5,781 nucleotides of DNA from an uncultured Lysobacteraceae bacterium (GCA_946480705.1 CAMLLF010000291.1:1-5781), one strand, 5' to 3'. Positions 1 to 5,781 are shown, numbered from the stretch's first letter. Notes: generated by a model from the letters alone, not told the origin. Translations and numbers: made by a program.

Positions 1-790
1 TCCAGCTGTTATGGAACGCGATTTCCTCGGGGCAGCACACCTTGAGTCCCTGGCGGTTCTCGATGGTCTCGATGTAGTTCGAGGCTTCGACGAGCGAGTC
101 GTGCGTGCCGGTGTCGAGCCAGGCATAGCCGCGGCCGAGCTTTTCGAGCATCAGCGAGCCGTCTTCGAGGTAGCAGCGGTTCAGATCGGTGATTTCGAGT
201 TCGCCGCGTGCCGAGGGCTTGAGGCTGCGCGCATAGTCGACCGCGCGGCCGTCGTAGAAATACAGGCCGGTCACGGCGTAGTTCGACTTCGGCGCGGTGG
301 GCTTCTCCTCGAGGCCGACGACGCGGCCCGAGGCGTCGAACTCGGCGACGCCGTAGCGTTCCGGATCGTGCACGTAGTAGCCGAACACTGTCGCGCCCTG
401 CGTGCGCGCGGCCGAGCGCCGCAGCACGTCGGTGAAGCCGTGGCCGTAGAAGATGTTGTCGCCGAGGATCAGGCACGACGGATCGGTGCCGACGAAATCG
501 GCGCCGATGTGATACGCCTGCGCCAGACCGTCCGGCGAGGGCTGCGCGGCGTAGCTGATCGACAGGCCCCACTGCGAACCGTCGCCGAGCAGCTGGCGGA
601 ACAGCGCCTGCTCGTGCGGCGTGTTGATGACGAGCACGTCGCGGATGCCGGCGAGCATCAGCACGCTCAGCGGGTAATAGATCATCGGCTTGTCGTAGAC
701 CGGCAGCAGCTGCTTGCTGACGACCTGGGTCAGCGGATAGAGCCGCGTGCCGGAACCACCGGCGAGAATGATGCCTTTCTTCGTCGTCAC
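1..790 (-). CDS. rmlA: Glucose-1-phosphate thymidylyltransferase, 3' end cut by the window edge
   Basis: This enzyme joins dTTP and glucose-1-phosphate into dTDP-glucose and pyrophosphate, the first step of dTDP-L-rhamnose synthesis in the cytoplasm. The 263 residues present show the nucleotidyltransferase signature [11 protein letters not shown] (11-21) followed by K26, then GDN with the metal-binding Asp (D111), EEKP (161-164) and WLDTGTH (224-230), in the usual RmlA order. RmlA proteins are usually about 290 residues, so roughly 30 C-terminal residues lie outside the window. The start is GTG at 790, preceded by AGGA (799-802 on the complement) at 8 nt spacing, and the resulting N-terminus [12 protein letters not shown] fits the family. 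It lies 66 nt downstream of rmlB on the same strand, so the two very probably form one operon. Identity is near certain; the alternative symbol is rfbA. Confidence 0.97.
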   Translation of the reverse strand, partial: MTTKKGIILAGGSGTRLYPLTQVVSKQLLPVYDKPMIYYPLSVLMLAGIRDVLVINTPHEQALFRQLLGDGSQWGLSISYAAQPSPDGLAQAYHIGADFVGTDPSCLILGDNIFYGHGFTDVLRRSAARTQGATVFGYYVHDPERYGVAEFDASGRVVGLEEKPTAPKSNYAVTGLYFYDGRAVDYARSLKPSARGELEITDLNRCYLEDGSLMLEKLGRGYAWLDTGTHDSLVEASNYIETIENRQGLKVCCPEEIAFHNSW

Positions 791-856
791 GTTCGTCGTC
801 CTGCGTTGCCGTCCTGCCTGAAGGCGCGCGCGGCGCCCGGTACCCCCAATCTGCGC

Positions 857-1912
857 TCAGACTCCGCCGAGGCGCTCCATGCGATAGCTGCCGTCGAGCA
901 CGCGGCCGCACCAGGGCTGGTTGTCGAGGTACCAGTCGACCGTGCGCGCGATGCCGCTCTCGAAGGTTTCCTGCGGCTGCCAGCCGAGCTCGCGCTGCAG
1001 CTTGCTCGAATCGATCGCGTAGCGGCGGTCGTGGCCCGGGCGGTCCTTGACGTAGGTGATCAGGCTTTCGCGGCGGCGGCCGTCGGCGAGCGGGCGGCGC
1101 TGGTCCAGAAGTCCGCAAATGGTCTTTACCACATGGATATTTTCGCGTTCGGAATCGCCGCCGACGTTGTAGACCTCGCCGGTGCGCCCGGCTTCGAGCA
1201 CGCGCTGGATCGCGCGGCAGTGGTCGCGCACGAACAGCCAGTCGCGCACGTTGCGGCCGTCGCCGTAGACCGGCAGCGGCTCGCCCGCGAGCGCCTTCTG
1301 GATCACCAGCGGAATGAGCTTTTCGGGAAACTGATACGGACCGTAGTTGTTCGAGCAGTTCGTCGTCAGCGTCGGAAAGCCGTAGGTGTGGTGGAACGCG
1401 CGCACGAGGTGGTCGGAGGCGGCCTTGGACGCCGAATACGGCGAATTCGGCGCATACGCGGTTTCTTCGGTGAACTTGCCGACCGGGCCGAGCGAGCCGT
1501 AGACCTCGTCGGTGGACACGTGCAGGAAGCGGAAGCCGTCCTGGCGCTCGAGCGGCAGGCCGCGCCAGTAGGCCAGCGAGCGTTCCAGCAGGTTCAGCGT
1601 GCCGACGACGTTGGTCTGGACGAATTCGGCCGGGCCGTCGATGGAACGGTCAACATGCGACTCGGCCGCAAAATTCACGACGGCGTCGGGTTCGTGCTCG
1701 GCGAGCAGCGTCTCGATCAGCGCGCGGTCGCCGATGTCGCCCTGCACGAAGACGTGGTCCGGATGGCTGCGCAGCGGCGCCAGCGTGTCGAGGTTGCCGG
1801 CATAGGTCAGCTTGTCGAGGTTGACCACGCGGAAACCGCCCTGGCCCAGCAGATCAAGCACGAAGTTGCCGCCGATGAAGCCGGCGCCACCAGTCACGAG
1901 CAGGGTTTTCAT
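857..1912 (-). CDS. rmlB: dTDP-glucose 4,6-dehydratase
   Basis: This NAD-dependent short-chain dehydrogenase/reductase converts dTDP-glucose to dTDP-4-keto-6-deoxyglucose, the second step towards dTDP-L-rhamnose. The 351-residue protein has the normal family length. Visible motifs are the Rossmann dinucleotide-binding TGGAGFIG (7-14), [10 protein letters not shown] (81-90), the catalytic TDE triad T134-D135-E136 within STDEVYG, and the YxxxK pair Y159/K163. [17 protein letters not shown] (185-201) and [18 protein letters not shown] (217-234) are sugar-nucleotide-binding segments typical of RmlB. The ATG at 1912 places the Rossmann strand right at the N-terminus. A GGAG lies 12 nt upstream (1925-1928), a rather long spacing, so initiation may be modest. 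It is the first visible gene of the rmlBA unit and is divergent from the delta-60 gene at 2100. Alternative symbol rfbB; nothing is missing. Confidence 0.98.
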   Translation of the reverse strand: MKTLLVTGGAGFIGGNFVLDLLGQGGFRVVNLDKLTYAGNLDTLAPLRSHPDHVFVQGDIGDRALIETLLAEHEPDAVVNFAAESHVDRSIDGPAEFVQTNVVGTLNLLERSLAYWRGLPLERQDGFRFLHVSTDEVYGSLGPVGKFTEETAYAPNSPYSASKAASDHLVRAFHHTYGFPTLTTNCSNNYGPYQFPEKLIPLVIQKALAGEPLPVYGDGRNVRDWLFVRDHCRAIQRVLEAGRTGEVYNVGGDSERENIHVVKTICGLLDQRRPLADGRRRESLITYVKDRPGHDRRYAIDSSKLQRELGWQPQETFESGIARTVDWYLDNQPWCGRVLDGSYRMERLGGV

Positions 1913-1941
1913 GCGTCAGGGTCGCTCCAGATTGCCCGATA

Positions 1942-1961
1942 CGGCCGGGAAACGCCGGCCG
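1942..1961. promoter_or_regulatory. Perfect 7-bp inverted repeat upstream of rmlB
   Basis: CGGCCGG (1942-1948) is followed by a 6-nt spacer (GAAACG) and CCGGCCG (1955-1961). On the rmlB strand it would form a GC-only hairpin whose base is 29 nt before the start codon, just upstream of the weak GGAG. It could be a leader hairpin of the rml transcript or a protein-binding dyad. No T-run follows, so it is not a standard intrinsic terminator. The dyad is seen directly; any function is inference. Confidence 0.4.
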
Positions 1962-1987
1962 CAGAGCCCGAAAGCGTACCAGAAGGC

Positions 1988-2032
1988 CGTCCGGGCCGCC
2001 CCGCGACGGCGTCTCGGCGCACCGCCCGGACG
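1988..2032. promoter_or_regulatory. Perfect 9-bp inverted repeat in the divergent intergenic region
   Basis: CGTCCGGGC (1988-1996) and GCCCGGACG (2024-2032) are exact reverse complements separated by 27 nt. The spacer contains a further small dyad, CGCC (1997-2000) with GGCG (2008-2011). The element lies about midway between rmlB and the exported delta-60 gene. It could be an RNA stem in either leader or an operator. In DNA this GC-rich some structure arises by chance, so the functional call is tentative. Confidence 0.35.
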
Positions 2033-2041
2033 CTGCCGACT

Positions 2042-2061
2042 GTCAGGTCCGGCGGCCTGAC
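2042..2061. promoter_or_regulatory. GTCAGG-N8-CCTGAC dyad, candidate operator
   Basis: GTCAGG (2042-2047) and CCTGAC (2056-2061) form a perfect 6-bp palindrome with an 8-nt spacer, 38 nt before the start codon of the delta-60 gene. A third copy of GTCAGG sits at 1915-1920, just upstream of the rmlB start. The spacing and position suit a dimeric regulator or the region around a core promoter. No convincing -35/-10 pair could be read nearby; TATTCC at 2066-2071 is only a weak -10 match. Confidence 0.35.
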
Positions 2062-2099
2062 TGCGTATTCCGCTCCCGACCACTCACCCGGAACCCCTC

Positions 2100-3497
2100 A
2101 TGCGCCGTATCTCGTTGCTGCTGCTCGCTCTTTCCGCCCTGCCCGGCGCTGCCGTCGCCGCCGAACAACTCGATGCGACATACCGTGTGACCAGCAACGG
2201 GCCGATCAGCTTCAGCGCGGTCGCGCTGCTGCCGCTGCCGGGTGGGCGCCTGGTCGAAGTGGTCCAGTGGCCAACCCAGTCGGGGGTCTGCGGCGATACC
2301 GCCTGCATCGGCCTGAGGTTCTGGGACGCCAACACGAATCTGATCGGCACGGCGCGGGTCAAGGCAGCGGCACTGCAGTCGGTCAAGGCGGCGACGGTCG
2401 ACGGCCGCGGCCGCATTGTCGTCGTCGGCAGCTATCAGGGGGCCGGTGCCGACGGCATCGACTTCGGCGTCGTGCGCTTCAATACCGACGGCAGCGACGA
2501 CACGAGCTTCGCCGGCGATGGCGGCACCGTCGTCAACTTCGGCCTCGGGCAATCCAACGACGACTATCCGACCGCCGTCGCGGTCGATCGCGACGACAAC
2601 ATCGTCGTCGTCGGCTCGGTGCAGCGCTCCACGGCCGGGGACACCGACATGGGCATCGCGCGGCTGCGCGCGTCCGACGGCGCGCTCGACACGACCTTCA
2701 GCGGCGACGGCAAGAACCAGGTGTTCTTCGATCTCGGCCCGAACCTGCGCATCGATCAGGCCAACGCGGTGGCCGTGCGCAACGACCGCAAGACCGTGCT
2801 CGGCGGCATCGCGCTCGACAGCGCGATCTCGCGGATCCGGCCGGTCATGGCGCAGCTCAACGCCGACGGCACGCTGGACACGAGTTTCTGTTCGCCGACC
2901 TGCTCGCTCAATGCCGGCTACGACACGATCCACACCGGACGGCGCGTCTACTACTTCGGCACGCTGTCGGCGCATTCGGACGAGATCCTCGGCATCGACG
3001 TCGCCGGCAACAACGACATCGCGATCGTCGGACACACCTTTGCCGACGACGGTTCGAACCGCCGCGCCGCACTCGCGCGCTTCAACGCCGCCGGCAGCCA
3101 GCTTTCGGAGCGCATCGAAGCGGGTCTCGGCGACAACGGTTCGTTCCGCGACGTGCGCTTCGCCGACGGCAACGGCACGCGCATGATCGCCGCGGGCGTC
3201 AGCGGTCCCGGCTCGAACTATTTCCTGGCGCAGGCATTCACGGCGACGTCGCAACCCGATGCCACCTACGGCAACTGCCTGACGAACAACAGCGGCTTCT
3301 GCTTCATCGGCGGCTCCGGCATCGGCGACGACGGTCCAAACGAGGCCGGCCAGCTGCATCTCGACGCGCGCGGCCGGCCGCTGTTCATGGGCCGGTATTT
3401 CACGGACGGCGTCACGCGCGGCCAGATCCTCTCGCAGCGCATCACGAACACGACGGGACCGCTGCCGGATCGCATCTTCCGCCAGGGCTTCCAGTGA
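2100..3497 (+). CDS. Exported delta-60 repeat protein, predicted beta-propeller
   Basis: The 465-residue protein is predicted to be exported. It begins with a signal peptide: MRR, a Leu/Ala core (4-14), then an AVA/AA cleavage region near residues 20-21. The rest is built from delta-60 repeats, whose pattern is a D-G-R-I-V-V-x-G-S strand pair, an R-x-N-x-D-G segment, then D-T-S-F-x-G-D-G. Repeats are clearest at about 95-148, 157-213 and 221-273, with more diverged units near 38-90, 296-347, 349-412 and 416-450, so about seven in all. LDATY at 24-28 resembles the end of a repeat and may complete the last blade. Six cysteines occur as close pairs (64/69, 264/268, 393/401). The C-terminus is PDRIFRQGFQ. 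GGAA (2090-2093) lies 6 nt before the ATG. Delta-60 proteins have no established enzymatic activity; the role here is unknown, possibly cell-surface or secreted binding. It converges on the ADP-ribosylglycohydrolase gene. Confidence 0.88.
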   Translation: MRRISLLLLALSALPGAAVAAEQLDATYRVTSNGPISFSAVALLPLPGGRLVEVVQWPTQSGVCGDTACIGLRFWDANTNLIGTARVKAAALQSVKAATVDGRGRIVVVGSYQGAGADGIDFGVVRFNTDGSDDTSFAGDGGTVVNFGLGQSNDDYPTAVAVDRDDNIVVVGSVQRSTAGDTDMGIARLRASDGALDTTFSGDGKNQVFFDLGPNLRIDQANAVAVRNDRKTVLGGIALDSAISRIRPVMAQLNADGTLDTSFCSPTCSLNAGYDTIHTGRRVYYFGTLSAHSDEILGIDVAGNNDIAIVGHTFADDGSNRRAALARFNAAGSQLSERIEAGLGDNGSFRDVRFADGNGTRMIAAGVSGPGSNYFLAQAFTATSQPDATYGNCLTNNSGFCFIGGSGIGDDGPNEAGQLHLDARGRPLFMGRYFTDGVTRGQILSQRITNTTGPLPDRIFRQGFQ

Positions 3498-3516
3498 CCG
3501 CGACGCCGCGCCGGTC
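3496..3516. terminator. Hairpin between convergent stop codons
   Basis: GACCG (3496-3500) pairs with CGGTC (3512-3516), and CG (3501-3502) pairs with CG (3509-3510) after a one-base bulge at 3511. This gives a 7-bp stem with a 6-nt loop. The stem starts inside the TGA of the delta-60 gene and ends immediately before the stop of the oppositely oriented ADP-ribosylglycohydrolase gene. Being nearly symmetrical, it could slow transcription from both sides. Neither strand has a U-tract, so a classical intrinsic terminator is not demonstrated. Confidence 0.35.
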
Positions 3517-4539
3517 TCAGCCGCGCGCGGCAGCCGCCGGCAGGCCCGGCACGACGCGCGCGAGCAGCGCGTCGAGCAGCGGATCGAGCAGCCTGCGGCC
3601 GCGCAGTCCGTCGCGCCACATCGGCGGAATGCCGGCCAGCCCGTAGCGCAGGCCGGCGATGCCGCCGGCCACCGCAGCCGTCGTGTCGGTGTCGTTGCCG
3701 AGCGCGATGGCGGCGCGCACGGTGTCGGCGTAGTTCGTCTCGCGGTCGAGCGCATGGCGCGCCGACCACAAGGTGTCGACGACATAGCCGCTGCCGCCGA
3801 CCTGCTGCGCGCGGCGCGGGTCGAGCACGATGTCGATTTCCAGAACGGGAAAAATGGACGGATCGGCGTGGCGGCGCAGGCTTTCCTCGGCCGCGGTCCA
3901 GGCGTCCATGTGCCCGCTCAGTTCCGCGCGGGCCCAGAGGCAGTAGAACCCGCAGGCGATCTGCGCACGCACGTGCGCGTGCGTCGGCACGGACTGCCAC
4001 GCGGCCATCTGCATCAGCGCCGCATCGTCGGCGTCGTGCCACAGCGCGAGCGGCAGCACGCGCATCAGCGAGCCGTTGCCGTTGCGGCGTTCGTCCGCCG
4101 GCGACGCTGCGGTCGGCGCCGCGCCGGAACGCAGTGCGTTCAGCGCCTGCAGCGTCTGCAGGCCGACGTCGAACACCCTGCCGTCGACCGCGAGATAGCC
4201 GTCGTCGTACCAGTTCACGAGCCGGCGCGAGAAATCGCCGAGGTCGAAACCGCCGCACTCCAGCAAGGACGCGAGCAGGCACAGCGCCTGCGCGCCGTCA
4301 TCGGACCAGGTGCCCGGCGGCACGCCCGCATGCGCGCGGCGGAACCCCGGCGGCGGATCGAAGGCGATGTCGGCGAATGGCGGCAGCTCGGCCGCCGGAT
4401 GAAATTCGTAGGGAACGCCGAGCGCGTCGCCGACGAGCAGGCCGACGAGTCCACCGGCGATCCGGTCACGGCGCTGCGCGTCTTCCGGCGAGAAGCGTGC
4501 CGCGGGCTCCGGCACGTCGGGGTCGTCCGTCAGGTCCAT
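3517..4539 (-). CDS. ADP-ribosylglycohydrolase family protein (DraG/ARH fold)
   Basis: Proteins of this family are binuclear metal (Mg/Mn) hydrolases that remove ADP-ribose from modified protein side chains or other acceptors. The 340-residue protein carries the family motifs in order: LVGLLVGDALGVPYEF (31-46), TWSDDGAQ (77-84), GNGSLMRVLPLA (154-165), THAH (186-189), GSGYVVDTLWSA (248-259) and GNDTDTTAAVAGGIAG (281-296). Likely metal ligands are S79/D80/D81 and D283/D285/T286. Ser replaces the common Thr in the first group and Gly82 follows where Thr is frequent. I place the start at the ATG at 4539, which has GGAG 9 nt upstream. An in-frame GTG at 4602 would add 21 basic residues but has no ribosome binding site. 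No partner ADP-ribosyltransferase is in the window. It lies 88 nt after ssb on the same strand, so co-transcription is possible. The family call is firm; the substrate is unknown. Confidence 0.9.
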   Translation of the reverse strand: MDLTDDPDVPEPAARFSPEDAQRRDRIAGGLVGLLVGDALGVPYEFHPAAELPPFADIAFDPPPGFRRAHAGVPPGTWSDDGAQALCLLASLLECGGFDLGDFSRRLVNWYDDGYLAVDGRVFDVGLQTLQALNALRSGAAPTAASPADERRNGNGSLMRVLPLALWHDADDAALMQMAAWQSVPTHAHVRAQIACGFYCLWARAELSGHMDAWTAAEESLRRHADPSIFPVLEIDIVLDPRRAQQVGGSGYVVDTLWSARHALDRETNYADTVRAAIALGNDTDTTAAVAGGIAGLRYGLAGIPPMWRDGLRGRRLLDPLLDALLARVVPGLPAAAARG

Positions 4540-4627
4540 CGCCGCGCGCTCCGGCCGTTGCCGCGGCACCGGGGCGGTGTGCTTCGATCGCCGCGGCGCC
4601 ACAGTTCACTGGATTGCAAAGTAAAAA

Positions 4628-5164
4628 TCAGAACGGAATGTCGTCGTCGTCGAAACCGGTGTTCTGCACCGGCTGCGGCGCGCCGCGCTGCGGTGCGGAC
4701 TGCGGGCCGCGCGCGGGACCGCGCTCGCCGCCGCCGCTGCGGGAACCACCGCCTTCGTAGCCGCCGCCACCGCGGGAACCGCCGCCTTCATAGCCGCCGC
4801 GCGAGCCGCCTTCCATGTCGCCGCCGCCGGGACGGCCGCCGAGCATCTGCATTTCCGCGGCGACGATGTCGGTCGAGTAGCGCTTCACGCCGTCTTTCTC
4901 GTATTCCTCGGTCCGCAGCGAGCCTTCGATGTAGACCTGCGAGCCTTTCTTCAGGTATTCGCCGGCAATCTCGGCGAGGCGGCCGAAGAACTTGACCCGG
5001 TGCCACTCGGTCTTTTCCTTCTGTTCGCCGGTCTGCTTGTCCTTCCACGATTCGGACGTGGCGACGCTGATGGTCGTGACGGCCATGCCGCCGGCGCTGT
5101 AGCGCGTTTCCGGGTCCTTGCCCACGTTGCCGACGAGAATGACTTTGTTGATGCCGCGTGCCAT
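4628..5164 (-). CDS. ssb: Single-stranded DNA-binding protein SSB
   Basis: SSB coats single-stranded DNA during replication, recombination and repair, normally as a homotetramer, and recruits partner proteins through its C-terminal tip. The 178-residue protein has an OB-fold at about 1-110 ([72 protein letters not shown]). Aromatic ssDNA-stacking positions known from E. coli SSB are kept at W40, W54 and F60, while Y88 replaces Trp88. Residues 111-168 are a disordered Gly/Arg-rich linker with 11-residue [13 protein letters not shown] repeats, and the end is the acidic partner-binding tip DDDDIPF (172-178). The start is ATG 5164, with AAGGA (5171-5175) 6 nt upstream. A longer in-frame reading from 5365 adds low-complexity sequence and is rejected. 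Identity is certain. Confidence 0.98.
   Translation of the reverse strand: MARGINKVILVGNVGKDPETRYSAGGMAVTTISVATSESWKDKQTGEQKEKTEWHRVKFFGRLAEIAGEYLKKGSQVYIEGSLRTEEYEKDGVKRYSTDIVAAEMQMLGGRPGGGDMEGGSRGGYEGGGSRGGGGYEGGGSRSGGGERGPARGPQSAPQRGAPQPVQNTGFDDDDIPF
4741..4830 (-). repeat. 33-nt tandem repeat coding the SSB linker
   Basis: Two good copies begin at 4741 and 4774 (33-nt period). Their first 28 bases differ at three places. A degenerate, shortened third copy begins near 4801. Each copy encodes an 11-residue unit of the [11 protein letters not shown] type inside the SSB linker. The repeat keeps the reading frame, so copy-number change by slippage would alter linker length without destroying the protein. 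Confidence 0.7.
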
Positions 5165-5184
5165 GAAGATTCCTTGATTGCAGA

Positions 5185-5201
5185 CGGCCCTGAGCGGGCC
5201 G
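5185..5201 (-). promoter_or_regulatory. Hairpin in the ssb leader
   Basis: CGGCCC (5185-5190) and GGGCCG (5196-5201) form a perfect 6-bp stem with a 5-nt loop. It lies between the candidate ssb promoter and the ribosome binding site at 5171-5175, which it leaves free. It could stabilise the mRNA or tune translation. Only the structure is visible. Confidence 0.35.
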
Positions 5202-5213
5202 GATAGGGCGGGA

Positions 5214-5222
5214 ACGATAGCA
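5214..5222 (-). promoter_or_regulatory. Candidate extended -10 promoter of ssb
   Basis: Reading the minus strand, TGC followed by TATCGT (5222 down to 5214) matches an extended -10 element, with four of six bases fitting TATAAT. No good -35 box is seen at 17 nt spacing. A start near 5207 would give a leader of about 43 nt that contains the hairpin and the strong AAGGA site. The position is reasonable for the housekeeping ssb gene, but the match is weak. Confidence 0.35.
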
Positions 5223-5296
5223 TGCGCCCCGTCGCAGACCGCAGGATCCGGCCGCGGCGTGGCCTCGGAATCGTCCGAAATCCGCGGCGGCGGCAG

Positions 5297-5309
5297 CGCC
5301 GATCCGGCG
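5297..5309 (-). terminator. Weak hairpin just after the GGDEF gene
   Basis: CGCCG (5297-5301) and CGGCG (5305-5309) form a 5-bp stem with a 3-nt loop starting 3 nt after the diguanylate cyclase stop codon. There is no T-run after it. It may be a weak transcription end signal separating this gene from ssb, or just a product of high GC. Confidence 0.2.
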
Positions 5310-5312
5310 GAC

Positions 5313-5781
5313 TCAGCGGCAGCGGCGCCGTTCGATGCGGTTGCGGCCGCCGCGCTTGGCCGCATAGAGCGCGCGGTCGGCCGCGGCGACGAGCGCCGTC
5401 GCGTCGCGGTCCGGGCGCGGCCGCGTCGCGCTGACGCCGATGCTGACCGTGACGAAGGGCATCAGCGGCGAGGCGCGGTGCGGCATGCGCCGCTCGACGA
5501 CGCGCAGGCGGACCGCCTCGGCGATGCGGGCCGCCTCGGCGAGTCCCGTGGCCGGCAGCAGCACGGCGAGTTCCTCGCCGCCGTAGCGCGCGACCTGCCG
5601 GTCGCGCGTGCGGACCGTGTCGCGGCAGATCTGCGCGAGCGTGCGCAGGCAGTCGTCGCCGTGTGGATGGCCTTCGTTGTCGTTGAGCAGCTTGAACCAG
5701 TCCGCGTCGAGCAGCAGCAACGCGAGCGGCAGGCCCGCGGCCGCCGCGCGCGCCCAGGTCTCGTGCAGATTCAGGTCGAAC
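5313..5781 (-). CDS. Diguanylate cyclase (GGDEF domain), 5' end outside the window
   Basis: GGDEF domains condense two GTP into cyclic di-GMP, the second messenger that governs motility, biofilm and exopolysaccharide. The open frame continues past the right edge; 155 C-terminal residues are present and hold most of one GGDEF domain. Counting from the first whole codon, metal-binding DADWFK is at 25-30, the base-recognition N33/D34 and GH at 37-38, and GDD at 41-43. The signature RYGGEEL is at 65-71 (Glu in third place, Leu instead of Phe in fifth), followed by VTVSIGVS (110-117) and the closing [15 protein letters not shown] (134-148). An RxxD (57-60) resembling the inhibitory site lies one residue further from GGEEL than usual. 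Catalytic residues are intact, so activity is likely. The sensory N-terminus cannot be seen. The stop is 148 nt before the ssb start. Confidence 0.94.
   Translation of the reverse strand, partial: FDLNLHETWARAAAAGLPLALLLLDADWFKLLNDNEGHPHGDDCLRTLAQICRDTVRTRDRQVARYGGEELAVLLPATGLAEAARIAEAVRLRVVERRMPHRASPLMPFVTVSIGVSATRPRPDRDATALVAAADRALYAAKRGGRNRIERRRCR

Noticed and set aside
823..837. GGCGC/GCGCC dyad between rmlB and rmlA as a terminator
   Set aside because: It is a 5-bp stem in a GCGC-rich run without a T-run, within what is most likely a single operon. It probably reflects base composition.
11..3646. A 1211-codon open frame on the plus strand
   Set aside because: It is antisense to rmlA and rmlB and out of frame with the delta-60 gene. 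Its translation is Arg/Ala-rich low complexity without a recognisable domain, as expected of a GC-rich shadow frame.
2043..3785. A 580-codon minus-strand open frame opposite the delta-60 gene
   Set aside because: It is antisense to a gene with a clear signal peptide and repeats, and it also overlaps the glycohydrolase in another frame. No domain or ribosome binding site supports it.
4540..4602. N-terminal extension of the glycohydrolase from the GTG at 4602
   Set aside because: There is no ribosome binding site before this GTG, and the added 21 residues look like translated intergenic sequence. The ATG at 4539 has a GGAG at good spacing.
4640..4651. GTC triplet run as a microsatellite
   Set aside because: It simply encodes the conserved acidic Asp run of the SSB C-terminal tip.
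4622..4672. Intrinsic terminator for ssb (CCGGTG/CACCGG stem at 4656-4672 plus T-run at 4622-4627)
   Set aside because: The stem is inside the coding region and about 28 nt separate it from the T-run, too far for a standard intrinsic terminator. The T-run alone is not enough.
3754..4995. A 413-codon plus-strand open frame
   Set aside because: It runs antisense across two well-supported genes (the glycohydrolase and ssb), and its Arg-rich translation matches no family I recognise.
5165..5365. 67-residue N-terminal extension of SSB from 5365
   Set aside because: SSB proteins start at MARGINK-like sequence, and this ATG has an excellent AAGGA site. The extension would overlap the diguanylate cyclase stop and is low complexity.

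Overview
The window is about 5.8 kb of very GC-rich, densely coded bacterial chromosome. It holds two genes cut by the window edges, four complete genes, short intergenic gaps, and no RNA genes, mobile elements or CRISPR arrays. The gene content and style suggest a gammaproteobacterium of the Xanthomonadales/Lysobacterales, perhaps Rhodanobacteraceae (Dokdonella-like). The clues are a delta-60-repeat exported protein ending in a DRIFRQGFQ-type tail, an rmlB-rmlA gene order, and an SSB with a Gly/Arg-rich linker and a DDDDIPF tip. The taxon is an inference, not a demonstrated assignment.

Left part (1-1912, minus strand): rmlB (dTDP-glucose 4,6-dehydratase) is followed 66 nt downstream by rmlA (glucose-1-phosphate thymidylyltransferase), which runs off the left edge. 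Together they make dTDP-4-keto-6-deoxyglucose, the precursor of dTDP-L-rhamnose for surface polysaccharide. rmlC and rmlD would be expected beyond the left edge.

Middle (1913-3519): a 187-nt divergent intergenic region holds three perfect inverted repeats. It separates rmlB from a plus-strand gene for an exported protein built of about seven delta-60 repeats, probably a closed beta-propeller. That gene converges on an ADP-ribosylglycohydrolase gene, and a bulged hairpin exactly fills the gap between the two stop codons.

Right part (3517-5781, minus strand): read in the direction of transcription, the order is a GGDEF diguanylate cyclase (only its C-terminal catalytic part is in the window), ssb (single-stranded DNA-binding protein, with its own likely promoter and a strong ribosome binding site), and the ADP-ribosylglycohydrolase, 88 nt after ssb and possibly co-transcribed with it.

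No clearly new multi-gene system is visible. The points most worth a second look are the repeat architecture and C-terminal tail of the delta-60 protein, the structured divergent regulatory region, the ssb/ADP-ribosylglycohydrolase neighbourhood, and the variant GGEEL and displaced RxxD motifs of the diguanylate cyclase.
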